A stretch of 64,000 nt of DNA from Platycnemis pennipes (GCA_933228895.1 OW121846.1:146338746-146402745), one strand, 5' to 3'; numbered from the stretch's first letter, positions 1 through 12,253 are shown. Program-made: numbers and translations. Notes: generated from the letters alone by a model not told the origin.

Positions 1-996
1 AATGCATTGAGCGATTTTTTTTAGATAGGTAATTTGTTACAAGGACATTAAATTTTTATTGTTTACTTTTTTCGCCAAAGACCAAAAAAATGTTTGTTCT
101 TATTTTAACTGGGCTTGATAATCCGTATTACACTGGATATAATTCAATTCTGTCTTTAAACGTGATCACTAGTTTACTGCACGTGTGTGGTTAATAATAG
201 CCATATTCAGTCTGATATGTATGTATGCGTAGAACTTCTGTTCTGGGACCGGACAAATTAACTGCTTGGCAACAAGGTAAGCGTTGAACTTTACCATTGA
301 GAAGAGATAGGAATTGGTTATACTGTGAAAGTAAATACCGAGTGGATACCTACTGAAAATTTAAGGAGGAGATTTGTAACATGTCGGCACTGAACGGGCA
401 AGGCTGATTTGTTTCAAGTTATGCTACACCAAACTTAGCCCCCCCGAAGCAAATTTCTGGCTGTGTGTCTGCATCAGACCATCATGCCTCTCATGGTGTG
501 GCCGCGATTAGGTTGTCCCCTCTTCTTCTCAGGGATTTCAGCAACTATGAAGTTTTAATTGGTGTTTAATATAAACATAATGAACACAATCACCTCTGAT
601 GACAAATCATGTGAAAACGCCCAAAATCCTAATACACAGACCCAACATATTTTTTTTACGGGAATTCAAAGGAAAAATCGACTTGCTGCACCAACGTATG
701 TATAAAGGGGCAGCATAATTGCCAGGATGAACACAACGGCCTTCGATCAAAAGCAAGAAAAAAGTCCACAAGCAATGTTTGCACTCTATTTTTCTCATAA
801 ACCAAATTTGGTATCATTTAACTTTAACCTTTATTTAGTAATGCAAAATATTTTTCACCTCCTCCTGATTTAGAAGTTTTAAAAATAAATTAATCGAATG
901 GTAGCTCTCGACGTTGAGTTGGAGATAATATTTCCAAAAATAGCCTAAACTACAAATGAAACACTCTCAGGCCTAACTTTGTGGTATTTCATTTTC
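1..996. other. No confident gene; AT-rich non-coding stretch
   Basis: No long reading frame, RNA gene or transposon terminus was recognised here, apart from a weak exon candidate at 233-276 listed separately. The sequence is AT-rich and looks like intron or intergenic DNA. Confidence 0.5.
233..276 (+). other. Possible internal coding exon (44 nt)
   Basis: A 44-nt segment lies between ...tgcgtag and a good donor, AAG|gtaagc. Read as one leftover base plus 14 codons it gives TSVLGPDKLTAWQQ, which has a protein-like composition. The acceptor has a poor pyrimidine tract. The reading phase does not join directly to the exon at 11409, so at least one more exon would be needed between them. I do not recognise the protein. 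It is weakly supported and could be chance. Confidence 0.2.
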
Positions 997-1203
997 ACTT
1001 AATTGGAAAAAACTTTGTGAAGCAGCGTAGGTACAAAAGATGTAAAATTTAAAGCAACCCAAGTTTCATCGATTGGTCAACATTGTCAGGTCTGACATCA
1101 TCATCATCATCAGACCTGATGATGTCAACTATTGGATGAAACCTGGTCGTTATTAAATTTTATCTTTTATAAGTGGTTTTACAAAGTTTTTATCCACATA
1201 AGT
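997..1203. repeat. Imperfect inverted repeat (hairpin element), arms about 95 bp
   Basis: The left arm from 997 (acttaattggaaaaaac) pairs with the right arm ending at 1203 (ccacataagt). The arms meet around TCAGGTCTGA at 1086-1095 and TCAGACCTGA at 1110-1119, separated by a (CAT)n spacer. Further matches inside the arms include the pair around aagtttcatc and gatgaaacctgg. It looks like a small foldback MITE or a stable hairpin. No target duplication was found. Confidence 0.6.
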
Positions 1204-2072
1204 TACCTTAAACTAGATTGACTGACATGTTTGATTGAGACTATGTAGGAATGCAAGAGTCAAATACACAATTTATTATATTCATCCCCAGAAACTTCTG
1301 ATAATTCATGGGATTCCAAAACTGTTGGTATTATGTTAGGCTTGTTCTCAGCTTTAAGTATCATATCCATATTTCCACTCATTTTTTGCTCCAAAAACAC
1401 CAAAAAGGTTATTGATGTGAATATCGAGTAGCATGGTAGAACAATTTTTGGTTTATCCTCAAACCTTTGAGAAAATTTTGATAATGCTTGGAGAAAGTTC
1501 AATATATTTCTTGTGATCATAATGATTCCCTTCTGGCTAAAGGAATGAATGTTAAAATTTCCAGGCAAGGAAGGAATAACACAGTTTATTTCAAGTTACG
1601 TACATAATAAAGACGAACATTTTGCATCCATTTATGGATATGATAACAATGAAGCTAGTTGAAATTTTAGACTCAAATTGGTTAAAACTTACCAAAACCA
1701 ATTTCTGGAAGAGAGATTCTTGAGTTTAAACCATAACTCTGGGAAACCCTTTGATTATCCAAGTTTAAGAATTGAGCTGTGTGTATTATTTAATGATTAA
1801 TAAATTCATGAAGACAGTTATGTTCACTTACAACGATACTTGGCAGACCCGATTCACTGTAAATTTTCTTGGATAACTTCAAACTTGCTCGAATAATAAT
1901 CGCCTTGGAGCTAGGTTGGGAACAATCGTTCTTTGATGAACTGATCGGTAAAAATCTTCCCCAGAAAAAATGGAAGAATCAATCTAAATATAAAAGATGG
2001 CATAAAATATTTCCTTAGTACCGAAATAAACTTTCAATTCAACTTTAAATATTTTAGTTAATTCTCATGTGA
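1204..2072. other. No feature recognised
   Basis: AT-rich sequence. The only reading frame over 100 codons (minus strand, 1260-1568) resembles no known family, so it was not called. Confidence 0.5.
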
Positions 2073-2403
2073 TATTTATTTATTTATAGAGTTTAACGTT
2101 TGCCCAACAAAATAATTACAGGGCAAACAAAACAAAAAAAATACAAAACACATTGGAATCAATTGGATTTTACAGAAATCTCGAAACATATCAAGAAACT
2201 ATATCATGTATCAATTTACAAAAGAGACTTCTTTGTTGACATAAATCAATTTTTTCACAGTACATGTTAAAAAATCGGCACATTCTATTCAGTGGTGAGT
2301 TTTCACAGTAATTTGCCTTTACCATGCTCAACTTAAATTTCCTTTTTAACCTTATATTGTCACTAGGCACTACAAAATTAATTTTGCTAAATAAGTCACT
2401 ATT

Positions 2404-3891
2404 TTATCCAGTATTAAGTAAATTATATAAGTAAGATAGATCACACATGGTTCTTCTTTTTTGCAAAAATTGAAAATCAAACTTTACCAAATTTTCGTAG
2501 CTAACATAATTTTCATAATTCGGATAAACATTATATTGGGTATAGTATATATAGCGTAGAAACCTTTTTTGTACCCTCTCCAATATTTGAACATGTTTCT
2601 TACAGTGAGGATTCCACACTACAGAAGCATACTCCAATTTACATCTTACATATGAGTAATACAGCATTTTGAGAGATTTCTCAGACTCAAAGTACTTTTA
2701 CATTCGATTTACAAAACCCAATATCCTTTGAGCTGAGAGAGCTATCTCAAAGATATGTGGAGCAAAAGACATTGAAGAAGCAAATATAACCCCCAAGTCT
2801 CTTATTTTATGTAGGTACCTGCTTTAATGATAGACATTCTGTATTCATAATTGACATTAATCTTCTTCGTAGAGTATGTCAGTCGGTAACATTTCTCTAC
2901 ATTAAAATAAATTTTGTTTTCATAAGACCATTTAGTCAGATTGTCCAAATCTTGCAATTTTAGACAATCATCAACTCTACTCACTTTTTTGAAGACCTTA
3001 ATATCATCGGCAAACATTAAGCATTGAGAGTGTTGTAACGATAGGGGTAAATCATTCACAAAAATTAAGAATAAGAGGTCCTAAATTAGATCCTTGTGGA
3101 ACCCCTGACGTTACAGAATACTCATCAGATTTACATTTGTTATAGGTTACATATTGTTTTTGATCAGATAAGTATGACGATAGCCAATTTAACAAAGTAC
3201 CAGTTATACCAATGTAGTGGAGTTTCCTGACCAAAATACCATGATTAACAGTGTTAAATGCTTTCTTAAGATCAAGATAGATGACGTCAGTCTGGGCATG
3301 AATGTTCATATTATTCATAATATACTCAGTGAAAGCTACAAGTTGTACTTCTATATAACCTGAAACCATATTGTAATTCACTGATTTGGTTTTTCAATCG
3401 AAAGTGTATATGCTTATAGATAATGGACTCAAATATCTTTGAAAATACTGAGAGTATACTTACAGGTCGATAATTTTTCACCTTTTGTTTATTACCCTTC
3501 TTGAAAATTGGACATACCTTTGCTGTTTTCCATTTGGTAGGGAATACCCCACTTCGCAAAGAGAGATTAAATGCATGGCATTGCGCAGGGGCAATTAAGT
3601 TCGCACAACCCTTTACAATATACATTGGAATATATCAGGTCCCAGTGATTGTTTCATTTTAGTCACCTCAATAGTTTCGAGAAACTCATCTAGTGTAATC
3701 TTGTTTAGTGAACAGTTGATTGATGAATTATATTTTGATACATAAGTGTTTAGACTATTAAAATCTTCAGGGACATAAACAGAGACAAAATATTGTTTGA
3801 ATGCATTTAAAATGTCACATGGGTTATCAAATTTATGTCCATTATGTTCGATAATGTTCTTGGTATTGCTATTGGATCTTTGAATCTTCAC
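2404..3891 (-). pseudogene. LINE reverse transcriptase, multiply frameshifted
   Basis: Five minus-strand frames align in order with a LINE RT. These are an N-terminal part ending KQSLGPDIF (3891-3613), a fingers segment with VKNYRPVSILSVFSKIFE (3625-3326), and the first catalytic Asp in DLKKAFNTVNH with SGVPQGSNLGP (3381-3052). They are followed by the second catalytic pair in FADDIKVF (3059-2802) and the C-terminal thumb segment WNPHCKKHVQILERVQKR (2667-2404). The catalytic motifs survive but lie in at least three frames, so the gene cannot be translated through. The enzyme would copy the element RNA at the nicked target. Confidence 0.85.
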
Positions 3892-4464
3892 AAACTCCTA
3901 AAAAGCATTAGGATTACCACCCTCAACTTGACACTTTCTGTATACTCAGTAAAAGCTTTCTCAATTATAAGCTTAATCTCAGATTTTAACTATACATACA
4001 TATTGTAATGATAATCTGATCCGTTTTGTTTAAAAAGTTTTCTGTGACGGTGCTTTTTCTTGATTTTTTTAATCATGTCAAAGCTACACCACGAGGGGTA
4101 TTTATATTTCGATGTTTTGCATTTTGGGATAGATTGGTCCATTGACTGATACAAAAATTCATAAAAATATCCAAACTTTGATCAACGTTGTTTGTTTTGG
4201 TGACTAAATCCCAATCTTGACCTTGTAACTCCTCGTATAATTTTAGGTAATCTCCCCTTTTGAAATTATGTGAAGAACCTGAATTTTCAATTTTCTTTCC
4301 TCGAGACTTTAGCTGATAATTTTACTTTGAATTCTAGAGCTGGGTGATGACTGTCTTCTTTTAAAATTAGAGAACTCTTATTTATGGGATCAATGCTAGC
4401 ACAGTGCAAATTGGTCAGTACTAAATATAATATTTTATCGTTACCGTTACATAGTTCAATTGTT

Positions 4465-4997
4465 CTAAACCCATGGCATTTTGGAATAATTCAATTTCTG
4501 TAACCACTGCACTATTTGTTTAACAGAAGACAGAAATTCAGGGCAGTTGAAATCACCTATTATTATTACATTATAATTCATAACATCGCTGTACAAGACC
4601 ATGTTTAAGTACTTTTGAAATGACTCAATTCCAGTATCAGGTGGAAAGTATAAACACAAAGATAGAGTTATTTGTTTCTACCAAAAGATAACTTGATCCA
4701 TATATTCTCATCACTGGTTTCAAGTTCAGGTACTCGACAAGATTCGTATTTATTCTTAACCAATGCCAATACACCACCACCCAGTTTCTTTCTGGTAAGA
4801 CCTGCATCTCTATCTTTCCTGTAAACTTTATAATTTTTGTGCGTGCATACTTCAGAGTCATATATGGAATTATTAAGCCATGTTTCAGTAAAACATAATG
4901 CATTGTACTCAGAGTTCAAAATAGATAAATTAAACTTACAAAGTTTACTTCTTATACCTCTAACATTTTGGTAATACCAAGGCCTTTGAGCAGCCAA
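4465..4997 (-). pseudogene. LINE endonuclease domain, frameshifted
   Basis: The minus-strand frame at 4997-4668 begins near QNVRGIRSK and contains FTETWLNNSIYD, the N-V-R-G and T-E-T-W motifs of LINE apurinic-type endonucleases. The next frame (4659-4465) holds LYFPPDTGIE and IIIGDFNCPEF, the latter being the GDFN active-site motif. The enzyme nicks target DNA to prime reverse transcription. The two halves lie in different frames, so a frameshift near 4660 breaks the gene. It is the upstream half of the element whose RT follows at 3891-2404. Confidence 0.8.
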
Positions 4998-5050
4998 AAA
5001 GCTACGATCATGTTCTGAAATTCTATTGTACGATTTGATTTAAAATATAA

Positions 5051-5882
5051 TTATCTCTCCACAATTAAAATAGTTTTAATTTATAGAGGGTAATGTGTAT
5101 GCAATAATGATCTCTTTGTAGTGAAAATAGTTTCAACGTCATTGTGTTTTCATATGTTTTGAAATCTTAGCATGCATATTTTTCAAAATCCAGTAATATC
5201 TTGATTTTACATAATATGATTTTACATAACACCCAATTTTTGGGTCCCAAGGTGTTACGTAAAATCAAGACTACTGTATTACCCTGATTTGAAAAATAAC
5301 AATGATAAATTATTCTTCACGTTAGATCTTCCAACATTAACGATGCTTCCATATCCTAGTGCACAAAGTTTTACTAAAGAACGATCACAGCATAGAAAAA
5401 TGAATGCACACGTCACTTAAGTCAATAATCACCATTCCAAGTGTGGTGCGAAACTAAACCATGTGAAGATGAAGCACATGGTCCCACTGGTGTGAAACGT
5501 AATTCGTGTTTGGTTTCATTCCGGGGCATTAGTTTAGTTTCGACCCGGAGTAGTTTCGATTTCAATTTCGTTTTGTCTGGAGTTGAGCTCCTGGGGTTTC
5601 ATTCCATTTGCTCCCAACAATGAAACTATTGAAAATTTACTGGTTATGACTTTCGGTTCGTTTCGATTGCCATCCCTGGTCAGGAAGGGCATCCCACATC
5701 CTTGAGTATTCCCAAACTCCCAGAACAACCAGGCCACTTCACTGCTAGAAGTACTCTTGCACAAATAAATGTTATGGAATGGTTTATCCTTTCTCTGCTT
5801 TCGTCATCTTGGCTATGACGTGTTAATCCTATCTCTTACCTACTTTTCTTGTGCGATTGTTTTCCTTTTCATTTTTCATAAT
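5051..5882. other. Unassigned sequence with one hairpin MITE
   Basis: Apart from the hairpin at 5190-5280, nothing was recognised. Short open frames at 5441-5764 on both strands overlap each other and match no family I know. Confidence 0.45.
5190..5280. repeat. Short hairpin MITE (pogo-like ends)
   Basis: The left arm, cagtaatatcttgatttta, pairs with the right arm, whose reverse complement is TACAGTAGTCTTGATTTTAC. The loop is about 20 bases around caccc/ggtgt. The TACAGTA terminus is shared with the larger pogo-like elements at 9249 and 12254, so it is probably a tiny non-autonomous relative. The left arm carries an internal duplication of ttttacataa. Confidence 0.5.
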
Positions 5883-6285
5883 TAGGGATGGGTCGGTTCC
5901 ACTTTTTTTCGGTTCCGGTTCGGCTCTTAACTTCGGTTCTCGGTTCCGATTCTCGGTTCCGGTTCGGCTCTTAACTTCGGTTCTCGGTTCCGATTCTCGG
6001 TTCCGGTTCTTAATTTACCACTTACTTTGCATTGCTCAATGGTAAGATAAGGTAATCAATAATCATTTTCAGAGACTGAATTAGAATAATTCGCGACTTT
6101 GAAGCATCTAAGTACACTATTTCACCAGGTTTTAATGTGAATCCTCCACTTTCGGAGTGTGAGTAGGTTCCAAACTGGATTTCGCACGAATTATTTCGGT
6201 ACCGATTATTTTCGGCCTCGGTTCCGGTTCTAAGCTCAAGAACCGGTGGAACCGAGAACCGAAGAACCGAACCGACCCATCCCTA
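5883..6285. mobile_element. hAT MITE, 403 bp, perfect 8-bp target duplication
   Basis: The element starts TAGGGATGGGTCGGTTCC and ends with the inverted form ACCGACCCATCCCTA. Both sides are flanked by ttcataat (5875-5882 and 6286-6293), a perfect 8-bp target-site duplication typical of hAT transposons. The subterminal parts are rich in ggttc/gaacc repeats. It shares termini and subterminal sequence with the 2.15-kb element at 41789-43939 and looks like an internal-deletion derivative of that family. No coding capacity. Confidence 0.92.
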
Positions 6286-6514
6286 TTCATAATCTTTCAG
6301 CCCCACTCACTGATTCTTGGTCAATCAACTGTGAACTGTATCTTGCGTCATTCAGATGGACTGGCAATTTGTGTGCCAAGTTAGGACCTTTGATAAATAT
6401 GTTTATGGACATTCATGTTTTGACTCATAACTTCAACACAATGAATACACATGATGCTGACACACTTGATGTCATGTTGTTTGGTGAAGTTCAAGTTTAA
6501 TTTAATAACTTATT

Positions 6515-9090
6515 TTAACCTTCCGGCAGGCACGCTATTTTCCGTCACACGAGCGGGTGCATCGTGTGCGCTGTACATGACGACTTAAAGTTGTAAAAAA
6601 TACGGTATTTTGTTAAATAATAAATATGTTAATTCTTGAATATCAATATCATTTATTTATAAACAAATTCATGCACAATTTTATTACATTCGATTATGTT
6701 TTTTACCCATAGGACTGGCTAGCTTTCCGAAGAGTCGTGCTACTCGGTGTCCTCGTGGCACGGGAGGCAAGTTACGGTGGCTTGAGAGTGCTTTTTGCAA
6801 ATAAATCTGTTGCACCTGCCACATTTTAGCGTTGTTGTACTGTTAGCACACAGTTTACATCTACCCCGTTTCACACTGCTCAAGGTAACCCTTTCTTCTT
6901 CTTGCGGGTGGTAGCGCTTCAAATACGCGTATAAATCTGTCGGCAAAGTGAAGATGGTTGACCTGCTCACTAAATGTCCCCTCATAAGACCCATTGCTAA
7001 GTTCTTCAGAAATATTCTTCTCCGATATTGGTCTTTGTCACTGTGTTTACTGAAATACAGAATTTGACAGTTTATTCCTCCTATATTAAAAAAAAACCAA
7101 AAAATAATGCAAGGGGCCACCTTTTTGTTATTCGCGATACTGAATATGTGGCGCACATTTTATCAACCGTGTCCACTGCACCTTTGGTGATATTATAATC
7201 CAATATAATTTGTGGTTTGTTGGAAGTCTCATTGATGTCTGGAGAATCATGCATTGTGGACAGTAATATCACGGTTTTGTTTGCTCGTGGTACGAATGAC
7301 ACAAGCGTCGTGTTCGTGTGGAATCCAAACAAAGATGAATTGACCTTCCTAGCTTTATTTGGCAAAAATTCAAAAGGAATTTCACGTTTGTTTTTTCGAA
7401 TGGTGCCAATGAATGTTATTTTTTTAGACAGTAAATACTGAGTAAGTGCATAGTCAGTGTACCAATTATCTGTTGTTAGATTTCGGTTAGCATTTTGGAA
7501 TGGCTCGACGAGACGCTTGACTATGTCAGTTGGGGAATTGGATACTTTGTATTTGCCATCTGTTGCCCACAATAGACTTCTAAATTTCCAGTGTAAAAAG
7601 ATTTAGCGTCACAACAAGCAAATACTTTCAGTCCATATCTTGCAGGCTTACTTGAGATATACTGCACAAAACTACATCTACCTCTAAACGGGTGCAACAT
7701 CTCATCAGTCGCAATGTACTCACTCATTGTGTAATTTTTCACGCAATTCCCTACAAATCGATCTAAAATCGAATGAATAGCCGCAAGTTTATCAGTCTTT
7801 CTTCTATCTGCTCTGGTCGCAGAATCATCAAAACGGAGGCATCGTAGCAAAAACAAAAATCTCTTATAGCTCATGACTGCTCTAAGTGCCACAATACCAT
7901 CTGGATTCCATAACTCCAAGACGTTCGTATGATGACCATGTTTTATGCCAATCAGAAATAAAGCCCCAAACAAAGCAAGAATTTCTGTTTTTGAAGTAAT
8001 TCTAGCATCTCTCTCTCTAGAATAGGCCACATCAGCACATTTACGCTCTATAAAAGCATTTGTGTACCTCACAATTTCCTCAATCATGTCACCATCAATC
8101 ATTTTCTGAAATGCACTCACTTCATCGGTGATGTCTTTTGCAAAAGATTTCAGGCCTGACATAATTTTCACTATGTTTTTTTCCTTCATTTTTATCTTCG
8201 TTGTATATGGTGTTTTTTTTCCACTTGAACTTTTCATCCATACTGGAAACCACTACCTTAGATGTACCGGTTTTATCGCTTGCGTGTACGAGTCCGTCGT
8301 TGTGGCAACAAAATTTTCGCCCCTTTGCCAATGAAGAAATCCTCAACGATCGGAGCGGATGCAGCCTCAGGATCTTCACCTTCGGAAACCTCTTCTTCGG
8401 AATCGCTCTCCAAATCGTCCCGCTCAATTTCCTCTGCTTCACCTTCAGAGCCGTCATCGTCCATGGCATTTTCGTCCATTTCCCCTTCTTCGAAGTCCAG
8501 AAGTAACTTCGAATCGATCGTGCAACGGCTTCTGTATGGAGGATTATGCGAAAATTTTACGATTATAAAAAGCATGTATGCAGAATCATTTCATGTTTAT
8601 TATATTAGAAGTAAATTTTACCCGATTAATGAAATAAAAGTTAGCAAAATACACTTACCTGGATGGAATTTCCATTTCCAGCATAGACGTCAGCGTACAC
8701 GATGTCAAAGCCTCCCTACCAGCTTCCTTATTAGTTCTACTACCGAAAAATAAAAATAAATATCAAATGTTAGCATTATTTTAAGTAAAATATTAGTAAA
8801 ATTGATAAAAGTTGCAACAGGATGGAATGCGGGAAAAATATACTCGCAAACGTTGATTTCTTCTGCGTTCACCGCTCAGTGCACTTTGTGTGGTCTTCTC
8901 GACACGTTTCGTTCTCTGGTACACTAGAAACTGCTACTTAAAATAAAATGCCCACACACCATGAAGGGTAGTCATAAAATGAAGAAATAGCGTGGGGTCC
9001 CAGGTTGGTCCGCTAATGGTAAAAGGGTTTTCCCCACCAAAAACCGACTGCCGTGTACTCCGTACACGTAAGCGCCCGCCGGAAGGTTAA
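6515..9090 (-). mobile_element. piggyBac-family DNA transposon, nearly full length
   Basis: The element is bounded by TTAA at 6515-6518 and 9087-9090, the canonical piggyBac target. The 13-bp terminal inverted repeats are CCTTCCGGCaGGC and, on the other end, CCTTCCGGCgGGC (one mismatch). Between them lies a single minus-strand transposase gene with acidic N-terminus, DDD catalytic core and Cys-rich tail. Imperfect palindromes (tgtacnn...gtaca types) lie just inside both ends. Total 2576 bp including both TTAA sites, within the usual size for the family. Frameshifts in homopolymer runs break the gene, so it is a recently dead autonomous copy or carries sequencing indels. Confidence 0.95.
6740..8684 (-). 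pseudogene. piggyBac transposase, frameshifted, with probable 5' intron
   Basis: Cut-and-paste DDD transposase. On the minus strand the order is an acidic N-terminus (8575-8273, rich in DDD/EEE), then the core (8237-7521) with the first catalytic Asp in YIATDEMLHPFRG. The next frame (7572-7081) has the second Asp in LTTDNWYTD and the third in KGAVDTVDKMC. The last frame (7156-6740) ends in a Cys/His-rich tail (CKLCANS, LKCGRCNRFICKKH, CLPCH). All three Asp are intact. The start is best placed at 8684: exon 1 (8684-8659) encodes MLEMEIPS and ends at a gtaagt donor, and splicing to the acceptor at 8532-8533 (tccatacag) continues in frame as RSRCTIDSK. Frameshifts occur near 8270, in the T-run at about 8213-8222, near 7550 and near 7090-7105. 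Confidence 0.9.
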
Positions 9091-9248
9091 TTCTTTCTTT
9101 GCAGTAGTATATAAATGGCAATTAAATAATGTGAAATGCATAGACATTTGCAAGTAATTTATAAGCCCTTTGCTTTATCCCATTTATTCAGTGTTTTCTT
9201 TAATGATGGAATTCATTAAACAAACAATCCTGCAGAATGGATTCATAT

Positions 9249-11130
9249 TACAGTAGAAACTCAAAATTATGAATTGAACAGGACTGGAAAAATCGACAAT
9301 TTGTAATATCAAATATCGTGTGAACGAGTATCCTTCAGCAACGTAGAGAAAAGGCTGCCTCCTAAAATATGTTCATATCCGCAACGCACTTGCATGGTTT
9401 ACGATGTTAAAATTCTGTATCTATAAATGTGTATTCATGCCAACTGGGTTCATAAAGTTAAACACACCTAACTGGTTTCTTTTCTGTAATGAGTCGGAGA
9501 AGCAATCAAGCGTCTTTGTGAAATATTCCTGCAGTTTGGAATAGGCCTAAGCCTATGATGATTAATTAGTGCATTTTTCTATATTACCTTATTATAGACT
9601 GAAAAACTTGTAACATAAACATGAGCGGTGTATTTATATTTTAATAGCTACGTATATATACACTATGGAAGTGAGCAATTTGCTCGATCTTCCTCCTGCT
9701 CTACCTCTACAGGCTACGCCTGCGGAGAGGGAGGACAATGCACTGGAGAGTGGGGTCCTTTATCACAAATCAAGATATGCCCACAAAACAATATTTGAAC
9801 ATTAGATCAAGTGCTCAGATTTGTTGCGAAGGGGGGAAGGGACCCAAAGGTGGGCATGTGCTGAGCCAGCCTGCACCCATTGAGTGGATGAGAGGAGGGG
9901 GCTCAGGAAGGGAGGGGCCTTGCCCTGGCTGGGTACCAATCAACTCCCACCCTTCATGTCCTCCGTATCATCCGATAACACAAGAGAGACATGAAAGTTC
10001 CTCCGGTTGGACTAGGATTCCTACAAGACTTTACGCTCCCTCTCCGACGGCATAAATGACAGTTTCTCATAGGATGCTTCTCTCACTTATCTTCAAGTCT
10101 TATGTGTATCTCTAAAAAGGATTAGGCTACAAAACCCTTATCAGATATTTTATCACTCTGCAGGAATACAGCTGAGAAGCTCTCTTTTAGGATATTTTTT
10201 CGATCACTGGGTTGGAGTGAAAGGCGAGAAAGGTACACTATTACATGACATAAATATATATGGGCGAATGAACGTCATTGATTATGCATGCACCCAGAAC
10301 AAAAGGTCATTTAGAATAAATGTGAGACAAAGTGATCGTATGAACCAAGCGCACTCTTATTTTCTCGGCTGTTGGCGATGGAATAAGGGAAGAGGAATGC
10401 TTCCTTAAGAATAGGATACCTTTCCACGATGACTACATCGAAACGCTCAATGAGGAGGGTAAATTAAACTGGATTCTTTCGATGATAACAATTGTCAGCA
10501 GGAATAATTTGGCCATGGAGTAAGGTTGGGTAATCTGTCTGAAATATGTAGGGAGAAAAAAGCTTTAATGTGTAATATGCATGACTGAATCCACAGTTCG
10601 AATGCCATAGCATCTCTTCCGATGCCTGTCAAGACCTTTTTTGAGCCCACGAGTGCAGTAAATGATTTCTGTACTTTTTTGACTCGTCGTTGGTAACTCT
10701 AGACTTGCAGCAACAAAGCCGAATGCATTTTTAGTCATATTGTTGCCGTATTTTACGTACTCTGCCATGATAACTAGATATACTACCCATGATTCATAGA
10801 CGTCATTAGTATTTTAGCATTGAAAAATGAATTATCGTCCAAGCAATTTGCATTTCGTGCATAATGTGCATGCCAACGATGATTGATTAGGAGCCTTACT
10901 CTGGCAAGGAGCATCTGAAAATAGCTGCTTTGATCCGTCATTATTTGTAAAAGCGAGTAAATTTTTCACGTCAGGACAGAGACCAGAGGTTTGTAATTTC
11001 AAAACACCTTTATTTCATAATATCTAGTACCGTTACATGTATTTAGATACCCTTTTGGTCGGGACCAAAGATTTTGCTTCATAAAATCGAAATATTGTAA
11101 TTTCAAGGATTTCTGCAAGTTTCTACTGTA
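9249..11130. mobile_element. pogo-like (Tc1/mariner group) element, non-autonomous
   Basis: The left end TACAGTAGAAACT at 9249 matches the inverted right end (ttctactgta, ending 11130) over 13 bases. The TA at each tip is the expected target duplication. Subterminal sequence on both sides carries related taatatc/cgatattgtaatt motifs. The 1.9-kb interior has only short random frames (for example 9738-10055), and no transposase motif was found. It is probably mobilised by a related pogo/Tigger enzyme. Confidence 0.65.
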
Positions 11131-11408
11131 TTTAGTGGTCATCTTTTGTATTATAATGAAAAATGTACCTCTCCTGATATCCTTGGTATTTTTGTAAGCA
11201 TGTGCTCTCTTGCTGTTTTTTTATTTTCATTAAATATAATATTGTTTGCTGAATAATTTGTTTGCGATTTTTATCATATAGAACTGCTGTAAAAGACTAG
11301 TCTTAAAATATTTAAAGCAAACTTTGTCATGCTAATGTTGGTGGTGATTATGGTAGTGGTTAGTGTATTTAACACCCTACTGACTTCTTGTAATGTCTTT
11401 CATTCTAG

Positions 11409-11492
11409 ATGCTGGCTGAGCATTCATCAGCTGAGGATATACTCGTACGGGTGCAATCTCTTCCTGCCGCTCTACAAATTTATTGTAATAAA
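11409..11492 (+). CDS. Internal coding exon of an unidentified host gene
   Basis: The exon is 84 nt (28 codons, phase 0). It is preceded by a good acceptor (gtctttcattctag) and followed by a consensus donor (aaa|gtaagt). The open frame begins MLAEHSSAEDILVRV and ends PAALQIYCNK. It joins in frame to the terminal exon at 20746, giving a C-terminus YCNKIISMLKSDN. The first ATG need not be a start; it probably continues from an upstream exon. I do not recognise the protein. The splice sites, the clean phase match and the poly(A) signal downstream are the support. One alternative frame is also open but reaches a stop at once in the next exon. Confidence 0.5.
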
Positions 11493-12253
11493 GTAAGTTG
11501 GTAGCTTTTACATGTATTCAAATGTTTTATATTTGTGAGGTGATAAGTTAACTCGTGATTCTATAATTCAACAACAACTCAATGTAATAGACTCTCAACT
11601 ATCCAGATGTAAGGGAAGTAATTTTTGTCTTTAATAAAAAGTATTTTCCAACAAGAATAATTTAAGGCAGGGTGCATGTTGCTGATAGGTGATTTTATTT
11701 TAATGACTGTGAATGCTATATTTTGTTGAGTAGCAATGCATAAATAAAGAAATTGTAAATTGTATTGTTACTTAATGAGAATAAATGGTTTAAGCTGGTG
11801 GAGTAAGTTCTCTATGTTGGAAGTAAGTTCTCTATGGCAGTGAGTAACTTATATAAAGAATAAGAAAAATCACCAGCATATTTTATTCCAATTTATGGCC
11901 AAATGATCTGTCAATGTATCAGAGATTCATTTGTCTTGTGAACTTAGTTGAATTGTAGGATGTTGTTTTGACATTTTTCCTGACTAGATGTACTGCACAC
12001 TGTGTTATGAACTATGGGCAACTCAACAAACCTAGTTAATTGTTTCATAATGACAGGTTTCCTTAATCACGATCAGTACTCGTTCACTAAAAGTTTCATT
12101 ATCACCCCCCTACCAAAGCTTTTTATTATTTCAGTTTTACTTCTCTAGAAAGGAAAACTTTTACATTTTGACATGATCACGTAAGGATAATGAACTTTCA
12201 AACTATGAATTATCAACCAATTACCTATACACCTACGAGGAACAGAAATTAAG

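Larger units (their letters stand above)
2073..5050 (-). mobile_element. Non-LTR retrotransposon (LINE), Jockey/CR1-like, 5'-truncated and decayed
   Basis: Read on the minus strand, the element runs from an apurinic-type endonuclease (about 4997-4465), through a linker, to a reverse transcriptase (about 3891-2404), then a short 3' region ending in an ATAAATAAAT-type simple tail at about 2073-2095. Just before the tail, gtttgccc and gggcaaac can form a hairpin. The order endonuclease then RT, with no RNase H seen, is that of Jockey/CR1-group LINEs. Several frameshifts and stops make it inactive. The 5' limit near 5050 is approximate, and the clade is not resolved by eye. Confidence 0.85.

Noticed and set aside
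1260..1568. 102-codon minus-strand frame
   Set aside because: No motif or exon signals; a frame of this length is expected by chance in a 64-kb window.
8122..8753. Several overlapping open frames on both strands, up to 163 codons
   Set aside because: They are shadows of the acidic N-terminus of the piggyBac transposase; Ser-rich plus-strand frames mirror Glu/Asp-rich minus-strand codons.
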